From positions 62,001-126,000 of the forward strand of contig NZ_WKKF01000004.1 in NCBI RefSeq assembly GCF_009674765.1: DNA of 64,000 nucleotides, given 5' to 3'. Position numbers and translations under genes: made by a program. This document shows positions 1-9,302 of the stretch, in pieces; the stretch's first letter is position 1; each line of letters starts with the position of its first letter. The DNA is from Metabacillus idriensis. GTDB lineage: Bacteria > Bacillota > Bacilli > Bacillales > Bacillaceae. Below the pieces are notes generated by a model, which ran no database searches, was not told where the DNA came from, and saw only the letters and a list, made by a program, of their open reading frames with translations.

Positions 1-910
1 TTGTTCCGTTCATAAACAGAACACCCATTGCGCAGCAAACAAGCGTAATCGTACTTCCTGACAAGTGAACAGTTGCCAGCAATGGTACGCTGAAGTCTGC
101 TATCTTAGACTGGACGCCGGTTTTTTTTACTTGTCCAAGCGTTACGGGAATTGTAGCTGCAGATGATTGTGTCCCCAGTGCTGTAAAGTAGGCAGGAGAC
201 ATAATCTTTAACAGCTTTATTGGATTGTTTTTAGTCAGCAAACCGCTAGTGCAATATTGAATAAGGAGCATTGTAATATGAAGCACGATAATAAGCACAA
301 AAACTTTTGCAAAAACAGATAAAATCGACTGAACTTGTCCGCCGTAAGTCATATTTGCGAAAATGCCAAAAATGTGGAATGGGAGCAGCGGGATAATCGC
401 TGTTTTTATCAATTTCTCAACGATCTTTTGAAAATCTTCAAAGGCATTTTGCAGAGTATTGCCTTTGATGGATGCAAGTCCAATTCCAATGATGAAAGAG
501 AATAGGAGAGCGCTCATGACTTCCATAACAGGCGGCATTCCAATTTCAAAGTATGGTTTTAATAAAAATTCCTCAGGATTATCAGTCTTTACGAGCTGAT
601 TTCCAGTAATGAATTTAGGCAGAATAGATAAGCTTGCTGCGAACGCAAGCAGTCCTGCAAAAATCGTAGAGATATAGGCCAGACCTGTAGTAATTCCAAG
701 CAATTTACCAGCACCTTTACCAAGCTGTCCGATGCCAGGTGCAATAAATCCAATAATAATAAATGGAATGACAAAGCCAATAAAGTTGCCGAATATCCCA
801 TTAAATGTTGCAAATCCTTTTACAAGCCATTCTGGTGAAATGCTCCCGATTCCGACACCGAGAATAATAGCAAGTATGATTTGGGGCAAAAGTCCGAGCT
901 TCAATTTCAT
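1..910 (-). CDS. Dicarboxylate/amino acid:cation symporter (DAACS family), 3' end outside window
   Basis: Partial: about 303 codons are present and the C-terminus lies beyond base 1. The start ATG (908-910) follows a good AGGAGG-type site at 917-924. The translation begins MKLKLGLLPQIILAIILGVG and is a run of hydrophobic segments, as in sodium- or proton-coupled glutamate/dicarboxylate/neutral amino-acid carriers. The serine-rich signature region reads GTQSSAATIPVTLG, close to the family SSSSATLP motif in the first re-entrant hairpin, so the transport core is present up to the cut. The substrate cannot be told from this part; C4-dicarboxylates, glutamate or serine/threonine are all possible. 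The gene is transcribed alone, away from pckA's 3' end. Confidence 0.85.
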   Translation of the reverse strand, partial: MKLKLGLLPQIILAIILGVGIGSISPEWLVKGFATFNGIFGNFIGFVIPFIIIGFIAPGIGQLGKGAGKLLGITTGLAYISTIFAGLLAFAASLSILPKFITGNQLVKTDNPEEFLLKPYFEIGMPPVMEVMSALLFSFIIGIGLASIKGNTLQNAFEDFQKIVEKLIKTAIIPLLPFHIFGIFANMTYGGQVQSILSVFAKVFVLIIVLHITMLLIQYCTSGLLTKNNPIKLLKIMSPAYFTALGTQSSAATIPVTLGQVKKTGVQSKIADFSVPLLATVHLSGSTITLVCCAMGVLFMNGT

Positions 911-929
911 GATGTTGTCCTCCTGAAAG

Positions 930-946
930 ATACATGTGTACATGTG
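930..946 (-). promoter_or_regulatory. Two ACATGT words before the symporter gene
   Basis: Just upstream of the ribosome binding site, two copies of the self-complementary hexamer ACATGT lie 2 bp apart. This could be a small operator in the 5' leader. No protein can be named and the site may be chance. Confidence 0.3.
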
Positions 947-1032
947 TTATAGAATTACTTTAGCACAGGAATGAAGGGTTTGGTATAAAAAATGTTCATT
1001 TTTATTTTATTAATATATGGAAAAGAAAATAA

Positions 1033-1070
1033 AAAGCCATGCCAGAGTGTATGGCATAGCTTTTAAAAGG
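1033..1070 (-). terminator. Rho-independent terminator of pckA
   Basis: A 12-bp stem with one mismatch (arms 1033-1044 and 1052-1063) closes a 7-base loop directly after the pckA stop. On the minus strand it is followed by a T-rich tract. Confidence 0.85.
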
Positions 1071-1071
1071 T

Positions 1072-2661
1072 TTATACAGCTGGTCCGCCAAGTGTCTCGA
1101 TCTCAGCTGAAACATTATTGAACTTCTTGAAGTTCTGTTTGAACTTGCCTGCTAGTTCTTTTGCTTTTTCATTATAAGCATCCACGCTGTCCCAAGTTTT
1201 AATTGGCTGCAGCACTTCATCAGGTACACCTGGCACATGAATTGGAATTTGAAGTCCAAAGTTTTTATCTGTGACAGTTTCTACATTGTCTAATTCACCT
1301 TCAAGAGCGGCTTGAACCATTGCGCGGGTATATTTCAGTTTCATGCGCTGGCCAGTTCCGTATTCTCCGCCAGTCCAGCCTGTGTTTACTAAGAATACAT
1401 TAGCCTGATGCTCATCAATTTTCCGGCCGAGCATCTCGGCATAAACAGTAGCAGGAAGCGGGAGGAAAGGCGATCCAAAGCATGTTGAGAATGTAGCCTG
1501 AGGTGATGTAATGCCGCGTTCAGTTCCAGCTAGCTTGCTGGTGTATCCGCTTAAAAAGTGGTACATAGCCTGTTCTTTTGTTAACTTGCTGATAGGAGGC
1601 AGAACGCCAAATGCATCAGCCGTTAAAAAGACAATTGTATGAGGGTGGCCGGCAATACTAGGCTTCACAATGTTATCCATTGCTTCAAGCGGGTAGGCCG
1701 CTCTTGTGTTTTCAGTAAAGAAAGTATCATCATAGTCAGCAATTCTTGTATCATCGTCAAGGACTACATTTTCAAGCACTGATCCGAATCTTATTGCATC
1801 AAAAATTTGAGGCTCTTTTTCACGTGAGAGGTTGATGCACTTGGCATAACAGCCTCCTTCGATATTAAAAACACCTGCATTTGACCAGCCGTGCTCATCA
1901 TCACCGATTAATTTGCGTTTTGGATCAGCGGAAAGGGTTGTTTTTCCTGTTCCTGACAGACCGAAGAAAAGGGCAACATCGCCTTCCTGGCCAACATTTG
2001 CTGAGCAGTGCATTGGCAGGATACCGCTTTCAGGAAGCAGGTAGTTCATGACTGAGAAAATGGATTTTTTCATCTCTCCAGCATATTCAGTACCGCCGAT
2101 AAGAATGGTTCTTTTCTCAAATGAAATGATGATAAATGTTTCAGAATTTGTTCCATCTACTGCAGGATCTGCTTTAAAGTTTGGAGCCGAAACGATTGTG
2201 AACGGATTGTCATGCTGAATCAGCTCATCCCCGCTCTCTGGCTGGATAAATAATTGCTGAGCAAACAGGTTGTGCCATGCGAATTCATTTACAACCTGGA
2301 TCGGCAGGCGGTATTTTGCGTCAGCGCCGGCAAAGCCTTTGAAAACAAAGAGCTCATTGCGGTCTTTTAAGTATGAAAGAACTTTTAAGTACAACTTTTC
2401 AAATGCTGTTTCTGAGAAAGGCTGATTAACAGCTCCCCACTCAATTTTGTCATTTGTTGAATTTTCATTTACAATAAATTTATCTTTAGGTGAACGTCCT
2501 GTGTAAGTACCCGTTGTTGCTCGGACTGCTCCCGTCGAAGTTAATGTTCCTTCACCCCGTTCTAAGACTTTTTCAACAAGAACAGGAACTGATAAGTTAT
2601 GAAATGCATTTTCCCCTTTAAGTAACACATCAAGCTCATTTGTAATTTCGATTGAATTCAT
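1072..2661 (-). CDS. pckA: Phosphoenolpyruvate carboxykinase (ATP)
   Basis: 529 residues, the usual length for bacterial ATP-dependent PEPCK. It converts oxaloacetate and ATP to PEP, ADP and CO2, the first committed step of gluconeogenesis, in the cytoplasm. Visible motifs: the substrate-binding TGRSPKDKF near 54-62, the kinase-1a P-loop GLSGTGKT at 234-241 and the metal/ATP signature LIGDDEHGW at 251-259. The start ATG is preceded by AAAGGA about 10 bases upstream; no closer in-frame start fits better. It diverges from metK, as in B. subtilis. The promoter carries an exact match to the CcpN operator motif, so repression on glycolytic carbon sources is likely. Confidence 0.97.
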   Translation of the reverse strand: MNSIEITNELDVLLKGENAFHNLSVPVLVEKVLERGEGTLTSTGAVRATTGTYTGRSPKDKFIVNENSTNDKIEWGAVNQPFSETAFEKLYLKVLSYLKDRNELFVFKGFAGADAKYRLPIQVVNEFAWHNLFAQQLFIQPESGDELIQHDNPFTIVSAPNFKADPAVDGTNSETFIIISFEKRTILIGGTEYAGEMKKSIFSVMNYLLPESGILPMHCSANVGQEGDVALFFGLSGTGKTTLSADPKRKLIGDDEHGWSNAGVFNIEGGCYAKCINLSREKEPQIFDAIRFGSVLENVVLDDDTRIADYDDTFFTENTRAAYPLEAMDNIVKPSIAGHPHTIVFLTADAFGVLPPISKLTKEQAMYHFLSGYTSKLAGTERGITSPQATFSTCFGSPFLPLPATVYAEMLGRKIDEHQANVFLVNTGWTGGEYGTGQRMKLKYTRAMVQAALEGELDNVETVTDKNFGLQIPIHVPGVPDEVLQPIKTWDSVDAYNEKAKELAGKFKQNFKKFNNVSAEIETLGGPAV

Positions 2662-2730
2662 CCCATACCCATCCTTTACCTATATTTCTATTATTATTTT
2701 TAACTATATCTTAAGTGACTCTTCTTAATT

Positions 2731-2758
2731 AGTATAACACATTAAAATAAATAGTCTA
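2731..2758 (-). promoter_or_regulatory. pckA promoter with CcpN-like operator
   Basis: On the minus strand TAGACT (2753-2758) and TATACT (2731-2736) are separated by 16 bp and form a sigma-A-like promoter. The segment 2731-2741, read on the minus strand, is TGTGTTATACT, which matches the published B. subtilis CcpN consensus TRTGHYATAYW at every position and overlaps the -10 box. CcpN represses pckA and gapB in B. subtilis. Confidence 0.6.
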
Positions 2759-2925
2759 TACTATTTAACTTATTCTACGTACAAATTGATGAAATGGAAC
2801 TGTTTAAAGAACGTTTTTAATGAAAATGATACATATATAATAGGAAGTGTTTTTATTTCGGCATTTTGTGGAAACATATCAGAAGGGAACAGAAAAATCT
2901 TATCCGAAAACCTTGTCATTTTTTG

Positions 2926-2955
2926 TTGACACCTGGAGGAAATATACGATATTAT
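2926..2955 (+). promoter_or_regulatory. metK promoter
   Basis: A perfect TTGACA (2926-2931) and TATTAT (2950-2955) with 18 bp between them lie just upstream of the SAM riboswitch, at the expected place for the leader start. Confidence 0.65.
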
Positions 2956-2972
2956 ATGTCCTTGAACGGATT

Positions 2973-3106
2973 CTCTTATCCCGAGCTGGTGGAGGGACAG
3001 GCCCAATGAAACCCAGCAACCTGCTTTATTTTTAAAATTCATTCATGAATTTTTGCGAGCAAAGGTGCTAACCTGATGCAAGGCGAAAGCCCTTGATCGA
3101 TAAGAG
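2973..3106 (+). ncRNA. SAM-I (S-box) riboswitch
   Basis: Opens with CTCTTATC followed by GAGCTGGTGGAGGGAC and later GAAACCCAGCAACC, the highly conserved S-box words, then GGTGCTAACCTGATGCAAGG, and closes with GATAAGAG, complementary to the opening strand (P1 helix). It senses S-adenosylmethionine and controls metK through the terminator that follows. Confidence 0.97.
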
Positions 3107-3130
3107 CGAAAGGCTACGATTTTAGTAAAT

Positions 3131-3161
3131 AACCTTTCCTCGCGGGAAAGGATTTTTTATT
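3131..3161 (+). terminator. Riboswitch-controlled terminator before metK
   Basis: Stem CCTTTCC (3133-3139) / GGAAAGG (3145-3151) with loop TCGCG and a T-tract ATTTTTTATTT. It is placed directly after the S-box aptamer, so it is the expression platform: formed when SAM is bound. Confidence 0.9.
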
Positions 3162-3296
3162 TCGAATAAATATATTTTGCCTGAAAGTACTCGTGGATTC
3201 TCCTAAAACATGCCAACTGAAATATTTTGACGAATGGTCAAAATATGAAAGGGAATGAGTTCCGTATCATCTAACCTTTTGAGGAGGAAAACTTTA

Positions 3297-4499
3297 ATGA
3301 CTAAACAACGTCGTCTGTTTACTTCAGAGTCTGTAACTGAAGGTCATCCTGATAAAATTTGTGACCAGATTTCTGACTCGATTTTAGATGCAATCCTAGA
3401 AAAAGATGCAAATGCCCGTGTAGCTTGTGAAACATCTGTTACAACAGGTCTTGTTCTGGTTGCTGGTGAAATTACAACTTCTACTTATGTAGACATTCCA
3501 AAAATCGTTCGCGAAACGGTTAAAGAAATTGGCTACACTCGTGCAAAATATGGTTTTGATGCAGAAACATGTGCAGTACTTACTTCAATTGATGAGCAGT
3601 CAGCAGACATCGCGATGGGTGTTGACCAGGCGCTTGAAGCACGTGAAGGGAAAATGACAGATGAGCAGATTGAAGCGATTGGTGCAGGTGACCAAGGATT
3701 AATGTTCGGTTTTGCCAATAACGAAACGAAAGAATTAATGCCGCTTCCGATCTCGCTTGCTCACAAACTTTCACGCCGTTTAACGGAAGTGCGCAAAGAA
3801 GAAATTCTTCCGTACCTTCGTCCGGATGGTAAAACTCAAGTAACAGTTGAGTATGATGAAAATGACAAGCCAGTTCGCATTGATACAATTGTTATTTCAA
3901 CTCAGCACCACCCTGAAATTTCATTGGAGCAAATTCAGCGCAACGTAAAAGAGCATGTTATTAACCCGGTTGTGCCAAAAGAATTAATTGATGAAGATAC
4001 TAAATACTTCATCAACCCGACTGGCCGTTTCGTTATCGGCGGACCACAGGGCGATGCAGGCTTAACAGGCCGTAAAATCATCGTTGATACTTACGGAGGC
4101 TATGCACGTCACGGCGGCGGCGCATTCTCCGGTAAAGATCCAACAAAAGTTGACCGCTCTGCAGCTTATGCAGCACGCTATGTAGCTAAAAATATTGTAG
4201 CAGCAGGCCTTGCGGATAAATGTGAAGTTCAGCTTGCTTACGCAATTGGTGTGGCACAGCCTGTATCAATCGCAATCGATACATTCGAAACAGGCAAAGT
4301 GAAGGAAGATGTGTTAGTTGATGTTGTTCGTGCTAACTTTGACCTTCGTCCGGCAGGAATCATCAACATGCTGAATCTTCGCCGCCCAATTTACAAACAA
4401 ACAGCTGCTTACGGACACTTCGGCCGTAACGATCTTGACCTTCCATGGGAAAGAACGGATAAAGCAGAAGCTCTTAAAGAGCAAGCGTTAAACCGATAA
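3297..4499 (+). CDS. metK: S-adenosylmethionine synthetase
   Basis: 400 residues. Makes S-adenosylmethionine from methionine and ATP in the cytoplasm. Motifs seen: GHPDK at 16-20, [10 protein letters not shown] in the N-terminal third, and the glycine-rich [16 protein letters not shown] region near 272-287. The ATG at 3297 is chosen over the upstream in-frame start at 3255 because GAGGAGG (3281-3287) stands at the right distance and the protein then starts [16 protein letters not shown], the normal family N-terminus. It is controlled by the S-box riboswitch upstream, giving feedback by its own product. Confidence 0.98.
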   Translation: MTKQRRLFTSESVTEGHPDKICDQISDSILDAILEKDANARVACETSVTTGLVLVAGEITTSTYVDIPKIVRETVKEIGYTRAKYGFDAETCAVLTSIDEQSADIAMGVDQALEAREGKMTDEQIEAIGAGDQGLMFGFANNETKELMPLPISLAHKLSRRLTEVRKEEILPYLRPDGKTQVTVEYDENDKPVRIDTIVISTQHHPEISLEQIQRNVKEHVINPVVPKELIDEDTKYFINPTGRFVIGGPQGDAGLTGRKIIVDTYGGYARHGGGAFSGKDPTKVDRSAAYAARYVAKNIVAAGLADKCEVQLAYAIGVAQPVSIAIDTFETGKVKEDVLVDVVRANFDLRPAGIINMLNLRRPIYKQTAAYGHFGRNDLDLPWERTDKAEALKEQALNR

Positions 4500-4507
4500 T
4501 TAAATGA

Positions 4508-4548
4508 AGGATGAAACCAGCTTTGCGGCGGGTTTCATCCTTTTTTTA
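4508..4548 (+). terminator. Terminator of metK
   Basis: 11-bp perfect stem (4508-4518 with 4531-4541) followed by seven T residues. Confidence 0.9.
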
Positions 4549-4611
4549 TGCGGAATAGCTGGTCCTGTGGATCTTTGATTATTCGGAGGGTGGCTGAGGT
4601 CATGGAAGTGA

Positions 4612-4640
4612 TTGTACATAGTTATCAAAATACATAATTT
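4612..4640 (+). promoter_or_regulatory. Possible asnB promoter
   Basis: TTGTAC (4612-4617) and TAATTT (4635-4640) with 17 bp spacing, about 100 bp before the asnB start. A moderate match to sigma-A promoters. Confidence 0.4.
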
Positions 4641-4741
4641 CATCCTAAGACTTTATTTTTTTGTATTATTTTGTAAAAACCTGCAACATTATCCCAGTAT
4701 CTGTCGTTTAATAAGCAATCAGTATTTATGGAGGGAAAAAC

Positions 4742-6631
4742 ATGTGCGGTTTTGCAGGAGTTATTGATTTTGAAAAAGTACATACAAAAAGGTACCGGGA
4801 GTATATAGAGGCAGCAAGCAGACAAATTGTGCATAGAGGCCCTGATGACAGCGGAATGTTTGAGGATGAGCATGCCATCCTTGCTTTTAGGCGGCTTAGC
4901 ATTATTGATGTAGATGGCGGGCATCAGCCTATGCCATATGGAGACGATGACCGCTATCAGATTGTTTTTAATGGGGAAATTTATAATTACGTGGAACTTA
5001 GAGAACTCCTATTCCGAAAAGGAGAAAGGTTAAAAACAGAAACAGATACTGAAGTGATCGTTGCGCTTTATCATCTATATGGTAAGGATGTTCTTCGCTA
5101 TTTAAGGGGGATGTTTTCCTTTCTGATCTGGGATACGCAGGAGCAGCATCTTTTTGCTGCCAGAGATCATTTTGGGATAAAGCCGCTATACTACATAGAG
5201 GATGGATTTACTGTCCTTTTTGCTTCTGAAATGAAATGCTTGAAAGAATACAAAAGGACCGCTTATGTTAATGATGTATCTTTACAGCATTATCTTTCTT
5301 TTCAATATGTTCCTGATCCTGATACCATCCAGAAAGAGATTCACAAAGTTCCGCCAGGATATTGTGTGACAAAAGTGGCTGGCGATCGCATGGTTTTGGA
5401 GAAGTATTGGGAACCAAAGATGAAGCCGGTCCCGTCCAATGATGAGAGCAGAATGATTGATGCCATTCAAACTGTGATAGTCGATTCGGTGAAAATGCAT
5501 ATGCGAAGCGATGTTCCGGTTGGTTCTTTTCTGTCAGGCGGTGTTGATTCGAGTATCATTGCTTCCATTGCAAGACAGTTTCACCCTGGCCTGAAAACAT
5601 TTTCTGTAGGATTTAAGCAGGAGGGATACAGTGAAATCGATGTTGCAAAAGAGACCGCAGCTGCCATTGGAGCAGAAAACTTCGCGTATTATGTAGATCA
5701 TACGGAGTTTATGAGAGAGCTTCCCAAGATAATCTGGCATATGGATGATCCAGTAGCAGATCCTGCTTCTATCCCGCTGTATTTTCTTTCCCGGGAAGCG
5801 CGCAAGCATGTAAAGGTTGTTTTATCTGGTGAAGGGGCAGACGAGTTGTTTGCAGGCTATAACATCTATAAAGAGCCTTATGATCTGTCCGTCTTTGGGC
5901 ATCTTCCAACTGGCATCAGGCAGGCATTAAAACAGCTTGCATCCATCTTTCCTGAGGGAATGAAAGGCAAAAGCTTTATTGAAAGGGGAACAACCCTTCT
6001 CGAGGATCGCTACATAGGAAATGCCAACATTTTCTCTGCAGATGAGAAAAAACGGCTGCTCACAGGAAGAGATCAATATGTAAATCCAACGGAAATCACA
6101 GGAGATCTTTTTGAAAATGTCCGTCATCTAGACAGTGTTTCAAAAATGCAGTATATCGATCTCATGACGTGGCTGAAAGGGGACATACTAGTTAAAGCAG
6201 ATAAAATGACAATGGCTCATTCTCTGGAATTAAGAGTTCCCTTTTTGGATAGAGAGGTATTTCATGCAGCAGCGGCTATTCCTTATGAATGGAAAGTGAA
6301 AAATGGAGAGACCAAATATCTGCTTCGCCAGGCTGTCCGTGATCTAGTTCCTTCACACGTACTCAACAGAAGAAAGCTTGGGTTCCCAGTCCCAATCCGA
6401 AATTGGCTGAAACATGAGATGTATGAGTGGGCGAGTGCCCTCATTTCAGAAAGTGAATTGGATGGCCTGATCAATAAGGGATTTGCACATGAACTTCTTG
6501 AGAAGCATAGAAAAGGGGAAGCGGATTACAGCAGAAAGATATGGACGATTTTAACATTTATTCTCTGGCATCAGGTTTTTATAGAAAATGTATACAGCTT
6601 TAACCGAGATAAGCTTGCTGCAGCAACATAA
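4742..6631 (+). CDS. asnB: Asparagine synthetase (glutamine-hydrolysing)
   Basis: 629 residues, with an N-terminal class II glutamine amidotransferase domain (about 2-210; catalytic Cys2 in MCGFAG, FNGEIYN near 77-83) and a C-terminal synthetase domain with the pyrophosphate loop SGGVDSS at 265-271. It transfers the amide nitrogen of glutamine to aspartate through a beta-aspartyl-AMP intermediate. The start follows GGAGGG with the usual spacing, and Cys2 must follow the initiator Met, which fixes the start. The metK-asnB neighbourhood is the same as in B. subtilis. Paralogues can amidate cell-wall diaminopimelate, but the location argues for the standard AsnB. Confidence 0.95.
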   Translation: MCGFAGVIDFEKVHTKRYREYIEAASRQIVHRGPDDSGMFEDEHAILAFRRLSIIDVDGGHQPMPYGDDDRYQIVFNGEIYNYVELRELLFRKGERLKTETDTEVIVALYHLYGKDVLRYLRGMFSFLIWDTQEQHLFAARDHFGIKPLYYIEDGFTVLFASEMKCLKEYKRTAYVNDVSLQHYLSFQYVPDPDTIQKEIHKVPPGYCVTKVAGDRMVLEKYWEPKMKPVPSNDESRMIDAIQTVIVDSVKMHMRSDVPVGSFLSGGVDSSIIASIARQFHPGLKTFSVGFKQEGYSEIDVAKETAAAIGAENFAYYVDHTEFMRELPKIIWHMDDPVADPASIPLYFLSREARKHVKVVLSGEGADELFAGYNIYKEPYDLSVFGHLPTGIRQALKQLASIFPEGMKGKSFIERGTTLLEDRYIGNANIFSADEKKRLLTGRDQYVNPTEITGDLFENVRHLDSVSKMQYIDLMTWLKGDILVKADKMTMAHSLELRVPFLDREVFHAAAAIPYEWKVKNGETKYLLRQAVRDLVPSHVLNRRKLGFPVPIRNWLKHEMYEWASALISESELDGLINKGFAHELLEKHRKGEADYSRKIWTILTFILWHQVFIENVYSFNRDKLAAAT

Positions 6632-6632
6632 G

Positions 6633-6660
6633 AAAAGCCTCTTCATATGAAGAGGCTTTT
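6633..6660. terminator. Bidirectional terminator between asnB and the glycosyltransferase
   Basis: A perfect 28-bp palindrome (14-bp arms beginning AAAAGCCTCTTC). It overlaps the stop codon of the convergent downstream gene and serves both strands. Confidence 0.85.
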
Positions 6661-7801
6661 AAGCATAACGGATAAACTGATGCTGATGAAGGACTTCACT
6701 GTACTCATTAAGGAGTCCTTCAAATATGCTGTCCCACGTTTGACTGAGGGCATAAGCGCGAGCACTCATTCCCATCTGATACCGCAAAGCATCATTTTGC
6801 AAAACAGTTTCAATGGCGCTGATGAACTCTGAGGCTGATCCTGTGCTGCATAAATACCCTGTTTTTCCGTGCTGAATAATGTTTTTTACTCCGCCTGAGT
6901 TTGCCCCGATAACAGGAGTCCCTGCAGCGAATGATTCAAGAACAACGTTTCCAAAAGTTTCGGTAGGTGAGGGAAAGACAAATAGATCAGAGCTAGAATA
7001 GATCTTTGCGAGCTTTTCGCCGCTTTCGTATCCGGCAAATGTCATATTGTCCGGTGCATCTTTCATCATTTCTTCTTTGGACGGTCCATCCCCGACAATT
7101 ATAAAGTGCACTTTGCTTTTTAGGTGCAGAGGTAGCTGGTGAGAGATCTTCATTAATGTTTGAACATCTTTTTCGGGAGCAAGCCGTCCAACATAAGTTA
7201 AGATGAATTTTTCTCTTATTTGATATTCCAGCGTGACTTCTTTCCGCAGATAGTTAGGGTGGAATAATTGGCAGTCTACACCCCTAGACCATATATGGAC
7301 ATTTTCAAATCCCTGATGCAGCACTTGCTGCTTTGTTTCTTCAGAAGGTACAAAGATTTTCTCCAATGGCCTGTGGAACCAATGCATATATTTCCATAAA
7401 ATCTTTGAGAATATCTGCAGATCATAAAATTCCAGATATTGATCAAAGTCAGTATGATATGAACCGACAATGGGGATATTTAATTTCTTAGCATAATGCA
7501 GTCCGCATAAACCAATGTTAAAAGGAGTGGCTACATGAATAATGTCAGGCTTAAATCTGATGAGCTCTGACTTTACTTGCAGCATGTTCGGCCAGGCGAG
7601 CCTGCATTCCGGGTATAAAAAAAAGGAAGAACTCGCAAACCTGTGGATATGGCTTGAAAAAAGAGATTCCTTTGTGCTTTCGGGAGCAAAAACTTTATAT
7701 TCATGACCTTTGCTTTCTAAATAATCGGTAAGACGTTTTAACGTTCTCGCAACACCATTTACATCCGGTGCAAATGTGTCTGTGAATATCGCAATTTTCA
7801 T
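6659..7801 (-). CDS. Family 4 glycosyltransferase, GDP-mannose/diacylglycerol type
   Basis: 380 residues, two Rossmann-like halves (GT-B fold). The N-terminus MKIAIFTDTFAPDVNGVART is typical of membrane-glycolipid glycosyltransferases such as MgtA (mannosyl) and SQD2. The EX7E catalytic motif (E281...E289 in ETFGNVVLE) and the acceptor-side HTDFDQY are visible. It probably adds a sugar to a lipid acceptor at the inner face of the membrane; sugar and acceptor are not certain. Start ATG at 7801 is backed by GGAGGGATAAG. The PAP2 phosphatase gene lies 58 bp upstream on the same strand, so the two are likely co-transcribed. B. subtilis has the permease gene ytnA at this position instead. Confidence 0.85.
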   Translation of the reverse strand: MKIAIFTDTFAPDVNGVARTLKRLTDYLESKGHEYKVFAPESTKESLFSSHIHRFASSSFFLYPECRLAWPNMLQVKSELIRFKPDIIHVATPFNIGLCGLHYAKKLNIPIVGSYHTDFDQYLEFYDLQIFSKILWKYMHWFHRPLEKIFVPSEETKQQVLHQGFENVHIWSRGVDCQLFHPNYLRKEVTLEYQIREKFILTYVGRLAPEKDVQTLMKISHQLPLHLKSKVHFIIVGDGPSKEEMMKDAPDNMTFAGYESGEKLAKIYSSSDLFVFPSPTETFGNVVLESFAAGTPVIGANSGGVKNIIQHGKTGYLCSTGSASEFISAIETVLQNDALRYQMGMSARAYALSQTWDSIFEGLLNEYSEVLHQHQFIRYA

Positions 7802-7859
7802 CTTATCCCTCCATAAATCAGTTACAGTAGCCTGAGTTTATTTCAATTTCAGCTGGAAC

Positions 7860-8414
7860 TTAGAGAATCAGAGAAGCCCCGAAATATTTATTAATAAGAA
7901 GAAAACAAGTAATGCCTGCTGTAGTGCCGAGTAAACATCCTGCGAGTACATCAGAAGGGTAGTGCAAGCCAAGATACATTCTTGAGACACCGATGATGAT
8001 TCCGAGCGGCAAAAGCAGGATGGCTGCCTGAGGAAAGATAAAAATAAAAGGAATAATAACTGAAAAAATAGCTGTTGTATGTCCTGATGGAAAAGAATGA
8101 TCTTCTAACGGATTTGCCGTTACTTTAATTTCTAATAAAGCAAGATAGGGACGTTTCCGCGGATAGCATTTTTTGACAAATGCTACAGGCAGATGACTAA
8201 TGAGGAGGGCTGCTGCACTTGCGATGGCCGCCATGCGTGTTTCGCCGCCTGTCATGAATATAAGCAGCAGACAAATGGAAATCGTGAAGGCTGCTCCGCC
8301 GATATGTGTAATATTGCGGAAAAAGCAATTCATAAATTTCCGGTCAAAATGCCGGTTAACACTGCGGAACAATCTGCATTCGAAGTCGTACATGTTTTCC
8401 ATTAGTTTGGTCAT
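7860..8414 (-). CDS. PAP2-superfamily membrane phosphatase
   Basis: 184 residues from the ATG at 8414, which has AAAAGGAG 10 bases upstream; a GTG at 8438 would add 8 residues but has no site. Phosphatidic acid phosphatase type 2 motifs are complete: KKCYPRKRP at 81-89, PSGHT at 109-113 and SRMYLGLHYPSD at 144-155. Several membrane segments lie between them. Such enzymes dephosphorylate undecaprenyl pyrophosphate, phosphatidic acid or phosphatidylglycerol phosphate at the outer membrane face. Pairing with a glycolipid-type glycosyltransferase suggests recycling or processing of a lipid carrier or product (inference). Confidence 0.88.
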   Translation of the reverse strand: MTKLMENMYDFECRLFRSVNRHFDRKFMNCFFRNITHIGGAAFTISICLLLIFMTGGETRMAAIASAAALLISHLPVAFVKKCYPRKRPYLALLEIKVTANPLEDHSFPSGHTTAIFSVIIPFIFIFPQAAILLLPLGIIIGVSRMYLGLHYPSDVLAGCLLGTTAGITCFLLINKYFGASLIL

Positions 8415-8573
8415 CAATCGGATGCTCCTTTTCAACACTGTTTAACCACATTGTAAAACACAAATATTTAGTAAATAATAAGGAAATGTAAAATTTACAA
8501 GTAAATTATTTACAAAATAGCACCAGGATAGTTTGATCAGCATGAAGCTATTTTCACAAAGAGGAGCCGGCAA

Positions 8574-8684
8574 ATGGCAGCTAATAAAAAAATCCGTGAA
8601 ACCGCAGACAAGGGCAATTTCACGGAAATACAGGAAGATGAAAACACCCTTTACTCGGTGTTAACTTATATGAAGAGAGAGTAA
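8574..8684 (+). CDS. Small gene of 36 codons, unknown function
   Basis: The ATG at 8574 stands 7 bases after GAGGAG (8561-8566), an excellent site. The product is charged: it starts MAANKKIRETADKGN and ends LTYMKRE, with no signal or membrane segment. It is convergent with ytoA, whose stop is 3 bases away. The coding DNA contains a perfect 9-bp inverted repeat (TCCGTGAAA at 8593-8601 and its complement at 8618-8626). The strong site makes a real small protein likely; I do not recognise the family. Confidence 0.55.
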   Translation: MAANKKIRETADKGNFTEIQEDENTLYSVLTYMKRE

Positions 8685-8687
8685 AAA

Positions 8688-9209
8688 TTATTCTTGGTTC
8701 TCCTGGATCTTCTTATAATATTGACCTTTTTCAGCATACTCGCGGCGAATGCGCTCCATGTCTTTTCGATCTTCCTCATTTAATTCGCGGACTGCTTTCG
8801 CAGGTCTTCCGAAGGCAAGTGTGTTTGGCGGAATTTTCTTGCCTTGAGGGACTAAGCTGCCAGCTCCAATGAAAGCACCTTCGCCTATTTCTGCACCATC
8901 GAGTATAATGGAACCCATTCCGATCAATGATTGCTTTCTAATAATCGAGCTATGTAGAATGACTTGATGGCCCACAGTTACCTCATCTTCAATGATAAGA
9001 GGAGCATCCGGGCTTTGGTGGAGGCAGCACTGATCTTGTATGTTAACCCTGCTGCCAATAATTGTAGGTGAAACATCGCCTCTTATCACCGTATGAAACC
9101 AAATGCTTGATTCATCACCAATTATGACGTCACCGGTAATCACAGCGGAGTCTGCGATAAATGCCGATTTTGAAATTTGCGGAAAGCTTTCTTTATAAGG
9201 GTATATCAT
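8688..9209 (-). CDS. ytoA: Gamma-carbonic-anhydrase-like hexapeptide-repeat protein YtoA
   Basis: 173 residues with the isoleucine-patch repeats of a left-handed beta-helix, as in trimeric gamma carbonic anhydrases. The three metal-binding histidines are in place: H64 (CCLHQSP), H81 and H86 (VGHQVILH), and R43/D45 in RGDVSP. A C-terminal helix carrying charged residues follows the helix domain. It probably binds zinc or iron; catalytic activity in Bacillus members is not established. The start has AAAGGAGA upstream. Position next to ytpA matches B. subtilis. Confidence 0.9.
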   Translation of the reverse strand: MIYPYKESFPQISKSAFIADSAVITGDVIIGDESSIWFHTVIRGDVSPTIIGSRVNIQDQCCLHQSPDAPLIIEDEVTVGHQVILHSSIIRKQSLIGMGSIILDGAEIGEGAFIGAGSLVPQGKKIPPNTLAFGRPAKAVRELNEEDRKDMERIRREYAEKGQYYKKIQENQE

Positions 9210-9302
9210 AAATTAAAATCTCCTTTATATATGTAAAATGTACACATCGTTATTATAGCAAACTAAAACTTATTTTCTGAGAAGAAAGGTGTGAACAAGA
9301 TC

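Noticed and set aside
732-926. 64-codon plus-strand frame
   Set aside because: Antisense shadow of the symporter gene, which has the better site and clear membrane-protein composition.
2770-3042. Frames on both strands across 2770-3042
   Set aside because: They run over the metK promoter and the SAM riboswitch; no ribosome binding site and no protein-like sequence.
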